64,000 nucleotides of DNA from Zonotrichia leucophrys gambelii (lineage: Eukaryota; Chordata; Aves; Passeriformes; Passerellidae), in the NCBI RefSeq assembly GCF_028769735.1, contig NC_088173.1, positions 71,174,463 through 71,238,462 on the forward strand. The letters run 5' to 3'. How positions within the stretch are numbered: position 1 is the first letter of the stretch; each line of letters starts with the position of its first letter. This document shows, piece by piece, positions 12,658-25,165 of the stretch. The translations under genes were made by a program, and so were the position numbers. The notes under the pieces were generated by a model. The model had not been told where the DNA came from. It was given only the letters and a program-made list of their open reading frames with translations, and searched no databases.

Positions 12658-12800
12658 TGAGCTCTGCCTGGAGCCTTCCCTTCTCCAGGGGAACACTCCC
12701 AGCTCTGGCTCCAGCTCCCTGATGTCCCCTGGGCTCTCTCCAGCAGCTCCAGATCCTTTTCCCAAGGGCTCCAAAGCTGGATTGGAGCAGAGCCGTGGCT
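12658..12800 (-). mobile_element. CR1 fragment, - strand, fused to the previous one
   Basis: The reverse complement of the common CR1 body, GAGCTCTGCCTGGAGCCTTC through CTCTCCAGCAGCTCC. It joins the + strand fragment at about 12657, and both lack their 3' tails. Confidence 0.75.
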
Positions 12801-13103
12801 GGGGGCAGCAGTGGAGTTTCAGGGACAATTCTGGAATGTTTGTGTCACCTGCTCCATGCCCTGTCCTGGAGTGGAGCCCTGTGGGTTTTGGGTCCTGTCC
12901 CGTGTCCCTGGGCCCCAGCTCATCCATGGGTTCCCATCAATGGGACTCTGGGATGGTTCCGAAATCCATGGATTTGGCTCCTCTGGAGTTCCTGGTGGTC
13001 CAGTCTGGAGTGACAGAACCTGTCCTTACTGAGGGACAGAACCTGTGCTCGTGTCCTGCTTCTGCACCAAAACCCACCAAGGGTCCAGGGTCCAAACCCT
13101 CAG

Positions 13104-13571
13104 ATCCCAAATTAACCCTTGCATCCCAAATTAATCCTTCTATTCCACATTAACCCTCACATCCCAAATTAAGCCTTGCATCCCAAATTAACCCTTATAA
13201 CCCAAATTAACCCTCCTACCCCACATTAACCCTCCTATCCCAAGTTAACCCTCCTATCCCAGATTAACCCTTATATCCCAAATTAACCTTCCTATCCCAA
13301 ATTAACTTTCATATCTGAAGTTAAACCTTGTATCCCAAATTAACCCTCGTATCCCAAATTAACCTTCATCTCCCAAATTAACTCTTGAATCCCAAATTAA
13401 CTCTCCTATCCCAGATTAACCCTTGTGTCCCAAATTAACCCTTGCATCCCAAAATAACTCTCCTATCCCAAATTAACCCCTGCATCCTAAATTAACCTTC
13501 CTATCCCAAATTAACTCTTGCATCCCAAATTAACTCTTCTATCCCAAATTAACCCTCCTATCCCAAATTAT
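13104..13571. repeat. 19-bp minisatellite
   Basis: About 24.5 copies of ATCCCAAATTAACCCTCCT-like units. The strand is markedly asymmetric, with almost no G on +. Confidence 0.93.
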
Positions 13572-14152
13572 CCAAACCCAGAGCAAAGCTCCTCTAAACC
13601 CTGAGCCGTCCCTGTGCTGGTGGCAGCCAGGGCTGCAGTTTCCATGGCAAACTGGCCTTGCAGGGGTTAAATGAGCTGCAGGATTGTTTAACCCCACTTG
13701 CAGGAGGGATTTGGGTGTTTCCAGAGCCCTGCCCTGCTCCCGGCTCTGGGAACGTGCCTGCTGCAGGATTTGGGAATGAGATTGGGAGGTTGATGTTGTG
13801 TGGACTGGGAAATTTTGGGATAAGATGAATAAATCCTTTGTTCTGGAAATCAAGAGGAATAAAAACCAGGATTGGGCTGGAGGGTGTGTCAGGGGAGCCA
13901 TCAGTCCTGGCCTGGGGCAGCCCGAGCTCCCGTGGCATCGGCACGTCCCAAAAATCAGGGATTTATGGATTTATGGATTGCTGGGAGCACTGGCAGTGCA
14001 GCTCTGGCTCAGGAAATGCAGGCACTTCTTCAGGGCTAAATTCGGGGAATTTTTAGATGTGTCTGAATGTTGAAATAGCAGATAAACACCTGAATTTGTG
14101 AATGTGAGATCAGGGTCATTGTGTGATGTGTTAATCCAGGCAGAGGGAGAAT

Positions 14153-14330
14153 TCCATGGAATCATGGAATGGCTTGGGATGGAAGGGACCTTAAAAATCA
14201 TCAATTCCTGTGGGCAGGGACAGCTCCCACTGTCCCAGGGGAATCCAGCCTGGCCTTGGGCACTGCCAGGGATCCAGGGGCAGCCACAGCAAATCTGGGA
14301 ATTCCAGCTCCGCCAGGAATTCCTTCCCAA
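14153..14330 (-). mobile_element. CR1 tail, - strand
   Basis: From CCATGGAATCATGGAATGGC through the GCACTGCCAGGGATCCAGGG block to GCCAGGAATTCC. Confidence 0.87.
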
Positions 14331-14379
14331 GAAGGGATTCCCAAGAGGGAATTCTTTCACTCCAGTTCCATGTCGGAGA

Positions 14380-15690
14380 GGAGTTTATCCCACAAAATCC
14401 CATCCCATTGCAGCCCTGCCATGGCCAGGGACATTTCCACCATCCCAGGCTGCTCCAAGAGCAGTTCCAGAGGCAGTGCAGGTGTGGGGATCCCATCCTG
14501 GATCACTTCAGGATGGGCTTTAAGGTTACTCCCATCCCAAACCAGTCTGGGATCCTGGCATCCCCCATTTCAGCCCCAGCCAGGACTGAAGGATTTCCCT
14601 CACACCCTGTGATCCTTTACCAGCTCCAGTTCCCCCTCACAAAGGAGTTTATCCTACAAAATCCTGAGGGTGCAGATGTGGGAATCCCATCCTGGATCAC
14701 CCCAGGATGAGCTTTAATGTCCCTCCCATCCCAAAGCAGTCTGGGATACTGAGATCCCCCATTTAAACTCCACCCACGCCCCTCTGCAGTGCAAAATCTC
14801 GTTTTCCTTGCATGGAGGAGATTCTTTCACTCCAGTTCCACCCCACAGAGGAATTTATCCCACAAAATCCTGAGGGTGCAGGTGTGGGAATCCCATCCTG
14901 CAGCACTGGGATCACCTCAGGATGGCCATTAAGGGATCCCAACCATCCCAAACCTGTCTGGGATCCTGGGATCCCCCATTTCAGCCCCAGCCAGGACTGA
15001 TTCTCCCCTCACCCTGTGATCCTTTACCAGCTCCATTTCCACCCCACAGAGGAATTTATCCCACCAAATCCTGAGGGTGCAGATGTGGGAATCCCATCCT
15101 ACATCACCTCAGGGGCCCCAGTTAGGGTCCCTCCCATCCCAAACCAGCCTGGTTTGTTTTGGTATCCCCCATCCCAAACCAATCCTGGGATCCCCCATTT
15201 CAGCTCCAGCCAGGACTGATTTCCCTCACACCCTGTGATCCTTTACCAGCTCCATTTCCACCCCACAGAGGAATTTATCCCACAAAATCCTGAGGGTGCA
15301 GGTGTGGGAATCCCATCCTGGATCACCTTGGGCAGCCCCAGTTTGGGTTCCTCTCATCCCAAACCAGCTGGGATCCTGGGATCCCCCATTTCAGCTCTAG
15401 CCAGGCCCTCTGCAGGGCTGAGATCTGATTTTCCTTGCATGGAGGAGATTCTTTCACTCCAGTTCCACATCACAGAGGAGTTTATCCCACAAAATCCTGA
15501 GGGTGCAGGTGTGGGAATCCCATCCTGCAGCACTGGGATCACCTCAGGATGGCCATTAAGGGATCCCCAACCATCCCAAACCAGTTTGGGATCCTGGGAT
15601 CCCCCATTTCAGCTCCAGTCAGGATGGAGTTCCCTCACACCCTGCAATCCTTTACCAGCTCCATTTCCCCCTCACAAAGGAGTTCATCCC
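14380..15690. repeat. about 207-bp tandem repeat, six copies
   Basis: The marker TGAGGGTGCAG recurs at 14664, 14871, 15072, 15291 and 15498 (spacings 207, 201, 219, 207). A diverged first unit near 14380 carries CR1-like - strand sequence. A partial copy ends near 15690. One + strand frame runs through with only single TGA codons between units, because every spacing is a multiple of three. Confidence 0.9.
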
Positions 15691-16329
15691 AATCCCAGTT
15701 TTCCCTTCCCATCCCTCCTGAGGAGCCTCCAGGCCCCTTCCTGGGGCGCTTTGGGATTGGGAATCCTCCCTGAGCCCCGAGCTCCCCCCCAGCCTCACTA
15801 AAACCCCAAACCCACCCCATTTCCAGGGCTCTCCATGGCCCTTCCATCCCTGCCCTTTTCCCACCCCATTCCCACAGAACCCTCCCTTTCCCTGGGATTT
15901 GGGGTGCCGGAGCTTCCAGCCCCCAAGGAGAGCCAAGGGAACATCCCCAAAGGACACAAAATGCAAATTCCCCCTCTGATCCCGCCCAGCCCTAATTCCC
16001 TTCCCAAGGGAAAAAACCAGAAAAAAATCAAACCCAAATGGGGCTTTCAAGCAAAATCCAAAGAATTACTTGGGTTTTTTTGCCCTTTTTTTGCCTTTTT
16101 CCCCACTTTTTGTTGCATGGGTGGTGCCAGCATCCCTTGGATTCCGTGCTTGGAATGATTCCCAGCGTTCCGTGGAATTTCAGTGGAGCAAAACCAACAT
16201 TTAAAGGCATTTTCCTGCTTCCAAGGCCTGAAAAATCAGAATATTTTGGGAGATCCCAGAAATTAAATGGAATTTTTCCATACCTGGAATCCTGGGTTTG
16301 CCCTGGACCCACTGGTGTTGGAGCTGCTC
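15691..16329. other. intron between two arrays, no feature recognised
   Basis: C-rich then T-rich intronic sequence without recognised content. Confidence 0.6.
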
Positions 16330-18460
16330 TCACCTAGAAATGATATTTTGCTGTGATAAACGTATTTAAATGGGATTTTTTAGAGTTAAATTCAACTAGA
16401 ACTGATTTTTTTAGAGTGGAATTTATTTATATTTGATTTTTTTTGAGTTATATTCACCTAAAAGTGTTTTTTACAGTGGAATTTGGTTCTACTTAAATTT
16501 TCTAGAGCTAAACTCACCTAACTTTCTTGAAGTTACACTTATATAGATGTAATTTTTTATAGTTTCATTTGCCTAAATGTGATTTTTGAGGATGGAATTT
16601 CTTTGTATTTTAGTTTTTAGAATTGTCCTCAGCTAAAAGTGATTTTTTTGAGTGACACATTTAATATTAGTATTTTTAAAATCAGATTTTTTTTTAGTTA
16701 CATTGATCTAGATGTGATTTTTTTATAGTTTCATTCACCTAAATTTGATTTCTTAGAGTGGCATTAATTTATGAGATTTCTTAGAGTTAAACTCATCTAA
16801 ATGTGATTTTTTAGGGTGGAATTTATTTAAGTTGGAATTTTTTAGATCTACACTCACCCAAAAATGATTTTTTTGGAGTTACACTGATTTAGATGTGATT
16901 TTTTTAGTGTTTCATTTTCCTAAATGTGATTATTTTTAGCGTGGGATTGATTTAAATTGAATTTTTTAGAGTCGCACTCACCTAAAATTGGCATTTTGGC
17001 GTGACACGAATTTATAGAATTCTTTACAAAATATATATGATAAAACAAATATGATTTATATGATTTTTTTTATAGCTTCATTTACCCAAATGTGATTTTT
17101 TAGAGTGACTTTCATTTAAATTTGATTTTTTGGAAGATTTCACTTCTCTCCATGTGCTATTTTACTCTTTTGCTTGCCCATATTTAGTTTTTTCCAGTTA
17201 TCCTTATTTAGCCATGGAATTTTCAGGAGCTGCACTCGCCTGGATAGGAATTTTCGGACTGATGCTCATTTAAATTTAATTTTTTTAGAGCTACACTCCC
17301 CTAAATGTGATTTTTTTGGAATGGCGTTCTTTTATCTTTGGTTTTTTTAGGATTTCAGTTGTTTCATTGCGATATTTTAGAATTCCACTTGCCCATATTT
17401 AATTTTTTTGCCATTTTACTTATTTATAAATGAATTTTTTATGACTTGCACTCACATAGATGGGATTTTTAGTGACTCTTACTTAAATTTGATTTTTTAA
17501 AATAGTTTCATTCACCTAAATATGATTTTTTTGGGGGTGACAAACTTATTTAAATGTGATTTTTTTTTAGGATTTTACTTGTCTCTCTGTGATATTTTAG
17601 ACTTCCACTTACCCATATTTAAATTTTTTTGCAGTTCTACTTATTTAAAAATAAAATTTTTATGACTTGCACTCACCTAGATGGGATTTTTTAGAGTGAT
17701 GCTTATTTAAATTTATTTTTTTTGTAGTTTCATTCACCTAAATGCAATTTTTTTGACTGATAAACGTATTTAAATGTGGGGTTTTTTTAGGATTTCAGTT
17801 GTCTGTCTGTGATAGTTTAGAGTTCTATATACCCATATATAAATTTTTTTCAGTTCTACTTACTTATAAATCAAATTTTTGTGAGCTGCACTCACCTGGA
17901 TGGTATTTTTTAGAGTGGTGTTTATTTAAATTTGATTTTTTTAATTGTTTCATTCACCTAAATATGATTTTTTTGAGCGATAAACTTATTTAAATGTGAC
18001 TTTTTTAGGGTTTCACTGTTTTAGAGTTCCATGTACCCATATTTAAATTTTTTTCAGTTCTACTTATTTATAAATGAAATTTTTATCACTTGTACACACA
18101 TAGATGGGATTTTTAGTGACTCTTACTTAAATTTGATTTTTAAAATTGTTTCATTCACCTAAATATGATTTTTTTTGAGTGATAAACTCATTTAAATGTG
18201 AATTTTTTTAGGGTTTCACTTGTTTTAGAGTTCCATGTACCCATATTTAAATTTTTTGCAGTTCTACTTATTTGTAAATGAAATTTTTATCACTTGTACA
18301 CACATAGATGGAATTTTTTAGGGACACATTGAAATTTGATTTTTTTAATAGTTTCATTCACCTATATGTTTAAATTGTTTCGTTCACCTAAATATGATTT
18401 TTTTTGATCGATAAACTTATTTAAATGTGATTTTTTTAGGGTTTCACTTGTCGGTCTGTG
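16330..18460. repeat. AT-rich satellite, about 31-bp monomers in a 220-bp higher-order repeat
   Basis: Basic units such as GATTTTTTTAGAGTGGAATT + TATTTATATTT (31 bp) alternate with versions holding TTCACCTAAA. In the right half a longer unit recurs: GATAAAC-type markers near 17540, 17758, 17978, 18181 and 18409, average about 218 bp, or seven monomers. The right end lies about 100 bp before the exon at 18572. Confidence 0.85.
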
Positions 18461-18571
18461 ATATTTTCGTGCTCCACTTATCAATAATTCATTGTTTTGC
18501 AGTTTTGCTTCCTCATCCATGGATTTTTGGTGAGTTTTCCACGTTTTTCATGGATTTTCTCCCCGTTTCAG

Positions 18572-18640
18572 GTGCCTGGAGCCCAGGATTTGGTGGATTT
18601 CTCCCCGGTCTATCGATGCCTCCACATCTACTCTGTCCTG
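18572..18640 (+). CDS. EXOC6B: EXOC6B exon, 23 codons
   Basis: A small exon, phase 0 on both sides, reading VPGAQDLVDFSPVYRCLHIY then SVL. The acceptor is CCCCGTTTCAG and the donor CTG|GTGAGT, a close match to consensus. The sequence is near-invariant in vertebrate Sec15 proteins and resumes structured helix after the acidic linker. It is isolated: 8.3 kb of intron lies before it and 35 kb after. An AT-rich satellite ends about 100 bp upstream, so the branch-point region is squeezed between the array and the exon. Confidence 0.95.
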
Positions 18641-18864
18641 GTGAGTGAATCCGGGATTTTCCTGCTTTGGGCAATTTTCATGGATCTGCTCCTCCCTCCT
18701 TCATCCTGGGATGTGCATCCCTGAGGGAGGAAAAATCCAGGGAAGGATGGGTTTGGGGAAAATCTCTGGAATTCCTTCATGCAGGGCACGGAAACGCAAA
18801 GGGAATTTTCTCCTCCTGTCCCAAATCTGGAATTTTGAATGTGTTTATATTCTTGGTTGTTGGG

Positions 18865-21690
18865 TTTTCCTCCAAGAATTCCTCTTTGGATGCAGGAATT
18901 TCGTTATTCCATGGGAATGGACAAATTTTGGGCAGGGATTGGCTGGATTCTGATGCTGTTTTTCCAGGAAAATGAACTATCCTGTGGAAATGGGAGAATT
19001 TTGAGGTGGAATTGGTTGGATTCTGACATTGTTTTCTCCAACAATTCCTCTTAGGATGCAGAAATTTCGTTATTACGCGGGAATGGACAAATTTTGGGCA
19101 TGGGTTGGTTGGAATCTGATGCTGTTTTCTCCAGGAATTCCTCTTTGGATGCAGTAGTTCCATTATTCCTTGGAAATGGAGGAATTTTTGGGAGGAATTG
19201 GTTGGATTCTGCTGCTGTTTTCTTCAAGAATTCCTCTTTGGATCCATGAACTTCATTATTCCATTGAAATAGGAGAATTCTGAGCAGGAATTGGTTGGAT
19301 TCTGACATTGTTTTCTCCAAGAATTCCTCTTTGGATCAGGAATTGCATTATTCCTTGGAAGTGGAGGAATTTTGGGCAGGAATTGATTGGATTCTTGATA
19401 CCATTATCTCTGAGAATTTTTTGGATTCGTGAACTTCATTGTTCCATTGAAATGGGAGAAATTTGGGGAAGAATTGTTTGGATTTGGACATTGTTTTCTC
19501 CAAGAATTCCTCTTTGGGTGCAGGAATTTCGTTATTCCATGGGAATGGAGGAGTTTTGGGCAGGAATTGTTTGGAGTCTGATGCTGTTTCCTCCAAGATT
19601 TCTTCTTTGGATGCAGTAATTTTGTTATTCTGTAGGAAGTGGAGAATTTTGGGAAGGAATTGGCGGGATTCTGATGCTGTTTTCTCCAACAATACTTTTT
19701 TTGGATGCAGTAATTTCAATATTCCATGGAAATGGAAGTGTTTGGGGGCAGGAATTGATTGGATTCTTGATACCATTATCTCTGAGATTTGTTTGGATTC
19801 ATTAACTTCAGTATTCCATTGAAAAGGGACAGTTTGGGCAGGAATTGGTTGGATTCTGACAGTTTCCTCCAAGAATTCCTCTTTGGGTGCAGGAATTTCA
19901 TTATCCCATGGGAATGGAGGAGTTTTGGGCAGGGATTGGTTGGATTCTGATGTTGTTTGCTCCAATGAAAATGAATTATTCTGTGGGAATGGGAGAATTT
20001 TGGGGTGGAGTTGGTTGGATTCTGACACTGTTTTCTCCAAGAATTCATCCTTTGATGCAGGAATTTCATTATTCCTTGTAAGTGGAGGAATTATTTCCTC
20101 CAAGAATTCTTTGGATTCATTAACTTCATTATTCCATTGAAATGGGAGAAATTTGGGCAGGGATTGGTTGGATTCTGATGCAGTAATTTTGTTATTCTGT
20201 AGGAGTGGGAGAATTTTGGGAAGGAGTTGGTTGGGTTCTGATGTATTTGCTCCAACAATACTTTTTTTGGACGCAGTAATTTCAATATTCCATGGAAATG
20301 GAAGAGTTTTGGGGCAGGAATTGATTGGATTCTTGATACCATTATCTCTGAGATTTTTTTGGATTCATTAACTTCAGTATTCCATTGAAAAGGGACAGTT
20401 TGGGCAGGAATTGGTTGGATTCTGACAGTTTCCTCCAAGAATTCCTCTTTGGGTGCAGGAATTTCATTATCCCATGGGAATGGAGGAGTTTTGGGCAGGG
20501 ATTGGTTGGATTCTGATGTTGTTTGCTCCAATGAAAATGAATTATTCTGTGGGAATGGGAGAATTTTGGGTGGAGTTGGTTGGATTCTGAACTGTTTTCT
20601 CCAAGAATTCATCTTTGATGCAGGAATTTCATTATTCCTTGTAAGTGGAGAATTATTTCTCCAAGAATTCTTTGGATTCATTATCTTCATTATTCCATTG
20701 AAATGGGAGAATTTGGGCAGGATTGGTTGGATTCTGATGCAGTAATTTTGTTATTCTGTAGGAGTGGAGAATTTTGGAAGGAGTTGGTTGGTGTTCTGAT
20801 GTTTTGCTCCAACAATACTTTTTTGGACGCAGTAATTTCAATATTCCATGGAAATGGAAGAGTTTTGGGGCAGGAATTGATTGGATTCTTGATACCATTA
20901 TCTCTGAGATTTGTTTGGATTCATTAACTTCAGTATTCCATTGAAATAGGAGAAATTTGGGCAGGAATTGGTTGGATTCTGACACTGTTTTCTCCAAGAA
21001 CTCCTCTTTGGATCCAGTAATTCCATTATTCCTTGGAAACGGAGGAGTTTTGGGGAGGAATTGCTTGAAATCTGATGCTGTTTGCTCCAAGGAAAAATTA
21101 ATTATTCTGTGGGAATGGGAGAATTTTGGGGTGGATTTGGTTGGAATCTGATGCTGTTTGCTCCAAGGATTCTTTGGATCATTAACTTCATTATTCCATT
21201 GAAATGGGAGAATTTTGGGAAGGAATTGGTTGGATTCTGATACCATTTTCTCCAAGAATTCTTTGGATTCAGTAACTTTGTTATTGCCTGGAAATGGAAG
21301 AGTTTTAGGGTGGAATTGGTTGAAATCTGATGCTGTTTCCTCCAAGAATTCCTCTTTGGATGCAGCAATTTTGTTATTCTGTGGGAATGGGAGAATTTTG
21401 GGCAGGAATTGGTTGGATTCTCTGGTACCATTTTCTCCAAGTATTCTTTGCATTCAGTAACTTTGTTATTCCATACAAATGGAGGAGTTTTGGAGGAGAA
21501 ATTGTTTGGATTCTGATGCTATTTTCTCCAGGAATACCTTTTTTGGATGCAGCAATTTCGTTAATCACCGAAAAATGGAAGAGTTTAGGGCAGGAATTGG
21601 TCAGATTCCAATGCAGTTTTCTCCAAGGATTCTTCTTTAGCCACGGTAATTTCACTATTCCATGGAAAAGGAGGAGTTTTGGGCAGGAAT
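18865..21690. repeat. 93-bp monomer satellite with a 566-bp higher-order repeat
   Basis: About 30 monomers built around GGTTGGATTCTGATGCTGTT, TCTCCAAGAATTCCTCTTTGG and TTCATTATTCCATGGGAATG. The word GGTTGGA or its variants falls at 19014, 19107, 19200, 19293, 19385, 19476 and 19569, giving 93 bp. A block of six monomers is doubled (19703-20268 and 20269-20824), with a third partial copy from 20825. Confidence 0.95.
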
Positions 21691-21959
21691 TCCTCAGAAA
21701 TGGATCATTTGCTGCACCCTGGAGACCTTCCCTGCCCTGCCGGCTCTGTCTGACAGGAGCAGCTTTGCTGCCATCCCCAATCCACCCTTGCCCGGATCAC
21801 TCCGAGATTCCTGAGGGAAAAATTCCCACAGATTGTGCCAGGAGTTTGGTTTTTAACCAAAAATGGTTCCTTGGAGCTGTCCCAGAGAGCTCCGGTTTCC
21901 ACAGGCTGGCTCCTGGGAATTCTGAGTACGTGGATTTTTAAAAATATTCATTTATAAGG

Positions 21960-23300
21960 AGGGCGGATAAGGAACTTTTGGACCTCATCCTCCAACTTTG
22001 AACTGGGAATTTTTAGGATGCTTCCAGCAGCATCCAAGCCTTAAATCTCCTGATCCAAGGAACCTGTGGAGCCTCATCCCTTTTTAGGGACATTGGGAGT
22101 TCATCCTCCAGCTTTGAATTTCCAGGATGTTTCCAGGATCATCCAAGTCCTGAATCCAAGGAACTTACGGAGTCTCTTCCCTTTTTCAGGGCCTTGGGAG
22201 CTCACGCTCCAAATTTTAATTTTGGGGATGAATCCAAGTCTTCAATGTCCCATTCCAAGGAACTTGTGGAGTCTTTTCCTTTTTCCTGGGCCTTTGGAGC
22301 TCTCTCCCCAACGTTCAATTTCAGGGATGCTTCCAAGCTTTGACGGTGCCATTCCAAAGAACTTGTGGAGTCTCTTCCCTTTTCCAGGGCCTTGGGAACT
22401 CACTCTCTCACTCAGAATTTCAGGGATGCATTTGAGCCTTAAATTTCCTGATTCAAAGAATTTTGTGGAGCCTCATCCCTTTTTAGGGACCTTTGGAACT
22501 CATGCTCCAATTCTGAATTTCAGGGATGCTTCCAGCAGCATCCAGGCCTTGATTTTGCCATTCCAAGGAACCTGCATCCCTTTTCCAGGGCCTTGGGAGC
22601 TCACCCTCCAAATTTTAATTTTGGGGATGCATCTGAGCCTTGAATTTCCTGATCCAAGGAACCTGTGGAGCCTCGTCCCTTTCTAGGGACATTTGGAGTT
22701 CACCCTCCAACTCTGAATTTCAAGGATGTTTCCAGGATCATCCAAGCCGTGAATCTGCCATTCCAGGGAACTTGTGGAGTCTCATCCCTTTTCCTGGGCC
22801 TTTGGATTTCACCCTCCAACTCTGAATTTCAGGAATGCACCTGAGCCTTGAATTTCCTGATCCATAGAACCTGTGGAGCCTCATCCCTTTTTAGGGAAAT
22901 TTGGAGCTCCCCCCCCACTTTTCATTTTAGGGATGGTTCCAGGAGTATCCAAGCCCTGAATCTGCCATTCCAAGGAACTTGTGGAGTCTCATTCCTTTTC
23001 CAGGGCCTTTGGATCTCAGCCTCCAACTCTGAATTTCAGGGTTGCATCCGAGCCTTCAATGTACCATTCCAAGGAACTTGTGGAGTCTCATCTCTTTTCT
23101 GGGGCCTTAGGAGCTCACCCTCCAAATTTTAATTTTGGGGATGCATCTGAGCCTTGAATCTCCTGATCCAAAGAACCTCTGGAGCCTCATCCCTTTCTAG
23201 GGATATTTAGAATTTATCCTCCAACCCTGGATTTTTGGGATGCTTCCAGCAGCATCCAAGCCCTGAATCTGCCATTCCAGGGAACCTGCATCCCTTTTCC
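21960..23300. repeat. about 102-bp monomer satellite
   Basis: Thirteen copies containing CCAAGGAACTTGTGGAGTCT and CCAACTCTGAATTTCAGGG. Spacings of the AAGGAAC marker range from 91 to 110 bp. Two monomer types (CATTCC... and TGATCC...) partly alternate, giving an approximate 200-bp dimer. Confidence 0.92.
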
Positions 23301-24427
23301 AGGGCCATTGGAGCCCAGGAGCCGTTTTGGGGCTCTTCCCCTGTGGTTGGGCAGCCCAGATCCCAGGCAGCAGATGAAAGGAGCTCTGTGTTGCCAGCTC
23401 TCCTCCCTTCCCAGCCTGCAGAGGGAATTGTTTCCCAGTTTCCCAGCGATCCACACGGGTTTGCTGAAGGAAAGGAACTGTCAGAAGCCCTGTTCCTATA
23501 AAACATCTTTTTGTGCCCCTCATCTGTTCATAATTAGGTCATTTGGCCACGTCGCCGTGAGATTTTCTTGGAATGAGAAGTTCCCCTCCCCAAAATGCGT
23601 GGCTGTGTTTATCTTGGAGGAAAATCCCAGCGCTCCAGGCGGAGCTGGGAGCTGGAGCAGGAGTTTGTTAATTGGGAATTAGGAGGGAGCTGAAAGGCTG
23701 GGGGGGCTGAAAGTGCCACTTTGTTTGGGGAAACTTCAGGGAGAAACATGGATCGTGGAGATGGGATTGGGAATCCTATTGGAGGGACTGCCAGGCCTTG
23801 GTTTGACTCGAGGGTGTGGGTTTGATATGGATTTGATATGGATTTAATATGAGTTAGTATGGCTTTATTATGCTCAAATAATTTGGATTTAATATGGGCT
23901 GAATTCGGATTTAATACAGATTTAATTTGGATTTACTATGGATTTAATTTGGATTTATTATGGATTTAATTTGGATTTATTATGGATTTGCTGGTGTGGT
24001 TGTCCACAAAGGTGTTCTGAGGAGGGTCAGCAGCTTCTGCTGGTGGATGGGTCAGTTTTGAACATTCCAAATGGTTGCATTCCATGGATTTCAAGGCCAA
24101 GACATGGAATTGCTTTGCTTCACATAACAGAAGTGGGTTTGTCTCTGCATTGGGGATTTTTGTTTTCGTTCCAATCAGAAAAAGGGGTTGATCCTCAGAA
24201 ATGTGTCAGGGGTAGCAGCCGATCCATGGGATGGATCTGGGTGGAATTGTCTCCTTCTGGAGGTGGGAATGGTGCAAGGGATGGGTGGTGGTGTCCCTAC
24301 AAGGGACAGGGGGAACATGGGATGGGATAAGAGGGAATGGCCAGGGGAAGTTTAGGTTGGATACTGGGAAAATTCCTTTGTGGAAAGGGTTTTCCAGCAG
24401 TCCTAATCCCCGCAGGGATGTGGCCCT
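23301..24427. other. intron with an AT-rich simple repeat
   Basis: Mostly unique. 23818-23995 holds degenerate GGATTTAATATG / GGATTTATTATG units of about 11-12 bp. Confidence 0.7.
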
Positions 24428-24915
24428 TGTGATGCCTTGGGGAGGCTGAGCTAGAGCAGAGACCAGACAGAATTAAAGGATAAAGCAGGGATTTGTTAAA
24501 AGGATCTCCTCCATGGATCCACCTGGGGCAGCACAAGTGCCCAGTCAGGGATGCACCCAAGATGAACCAAAATGGTCCCAAAATGTACCCAAGATGAACC
24601 AAAATGGTCCCAGAATGAACCAAGATGGACCAAAATGGTCCCAAAATGCACGAGAGCTCCCGGGGTCTCTCCCTTATATCTCCATTTGCCTCTTGCAGTT
24701 CATTGTCCCATTCCAGCTTTAGCCCAGGCAGTCCCACCCTGCTTGTTTTTCTCTCTCCAGCCCACGGGGTTTGTGCTCTTGGGGCTGAGATTTGGATCAT
24801 TTGTCCTTGGTGCCCAGCTGGAGCAGGAATTGTTTTGTCACCATCCCATAATGTGAACCCAGACCCACACACTAAAGCAGCACAGAATGTGAAAAATAGA
24901 AAAGCTCAAACCTGA
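24428..24915 (-). mobile_element. probable endogenous retrovirus LTR, - strand
   Basis: A known-looking passerine LTR: TGAGCTAGAGCAGAGACCAG near the left end, then AATTAAAGGATAAAGCAGGG and a short ATGAACCAAAATGGTCCC repeat. Read on - it has a TATA-like AGATATAAGG upstream of the repeat. No flanking gag/pol sequence, so it is a solo or partial LTR. Ends are approximate. Confidence 0.55.
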
Positions 24916-25049
24916 GGCATCAGTTGAGGACACAGGACAGGGCTGGGGATGGTTGGATTCAGTCCCTGAGGATTTTTCCAACCTCAGGGATTCCATGGAA
25001 AGATTCAAGCAGGGCAGTGGTTCAGTGCCAGCAGCTCTGTCCCCACCCC

Positions 25050-25165
25050 ACCAGTCCCTGCTCCCATTCCTGTCCCTGCTCCCATTCCTGTCCCTGCTCC
25101 CATTCCTGTCCCTGCTCCCACTCCTGTCCCTGCTCCCACTCCTGTCCCTGCTCCCATTCCTCCTG
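25050..25165. repeat. 18-bp minisatellite
   Basis: About six copies of CCCATTCCTGTCCCTGCT. A unit of six codons keeps frames open on both strands. Confidence 0.92.

Noticed and set aside
13104..13571. Possible interstitial telomere repeat (TAACCC words)
   Set aside because: The hexamer occurs at most once per 19-bp unit and never in tandem, so this is an ordinary minisatellite.
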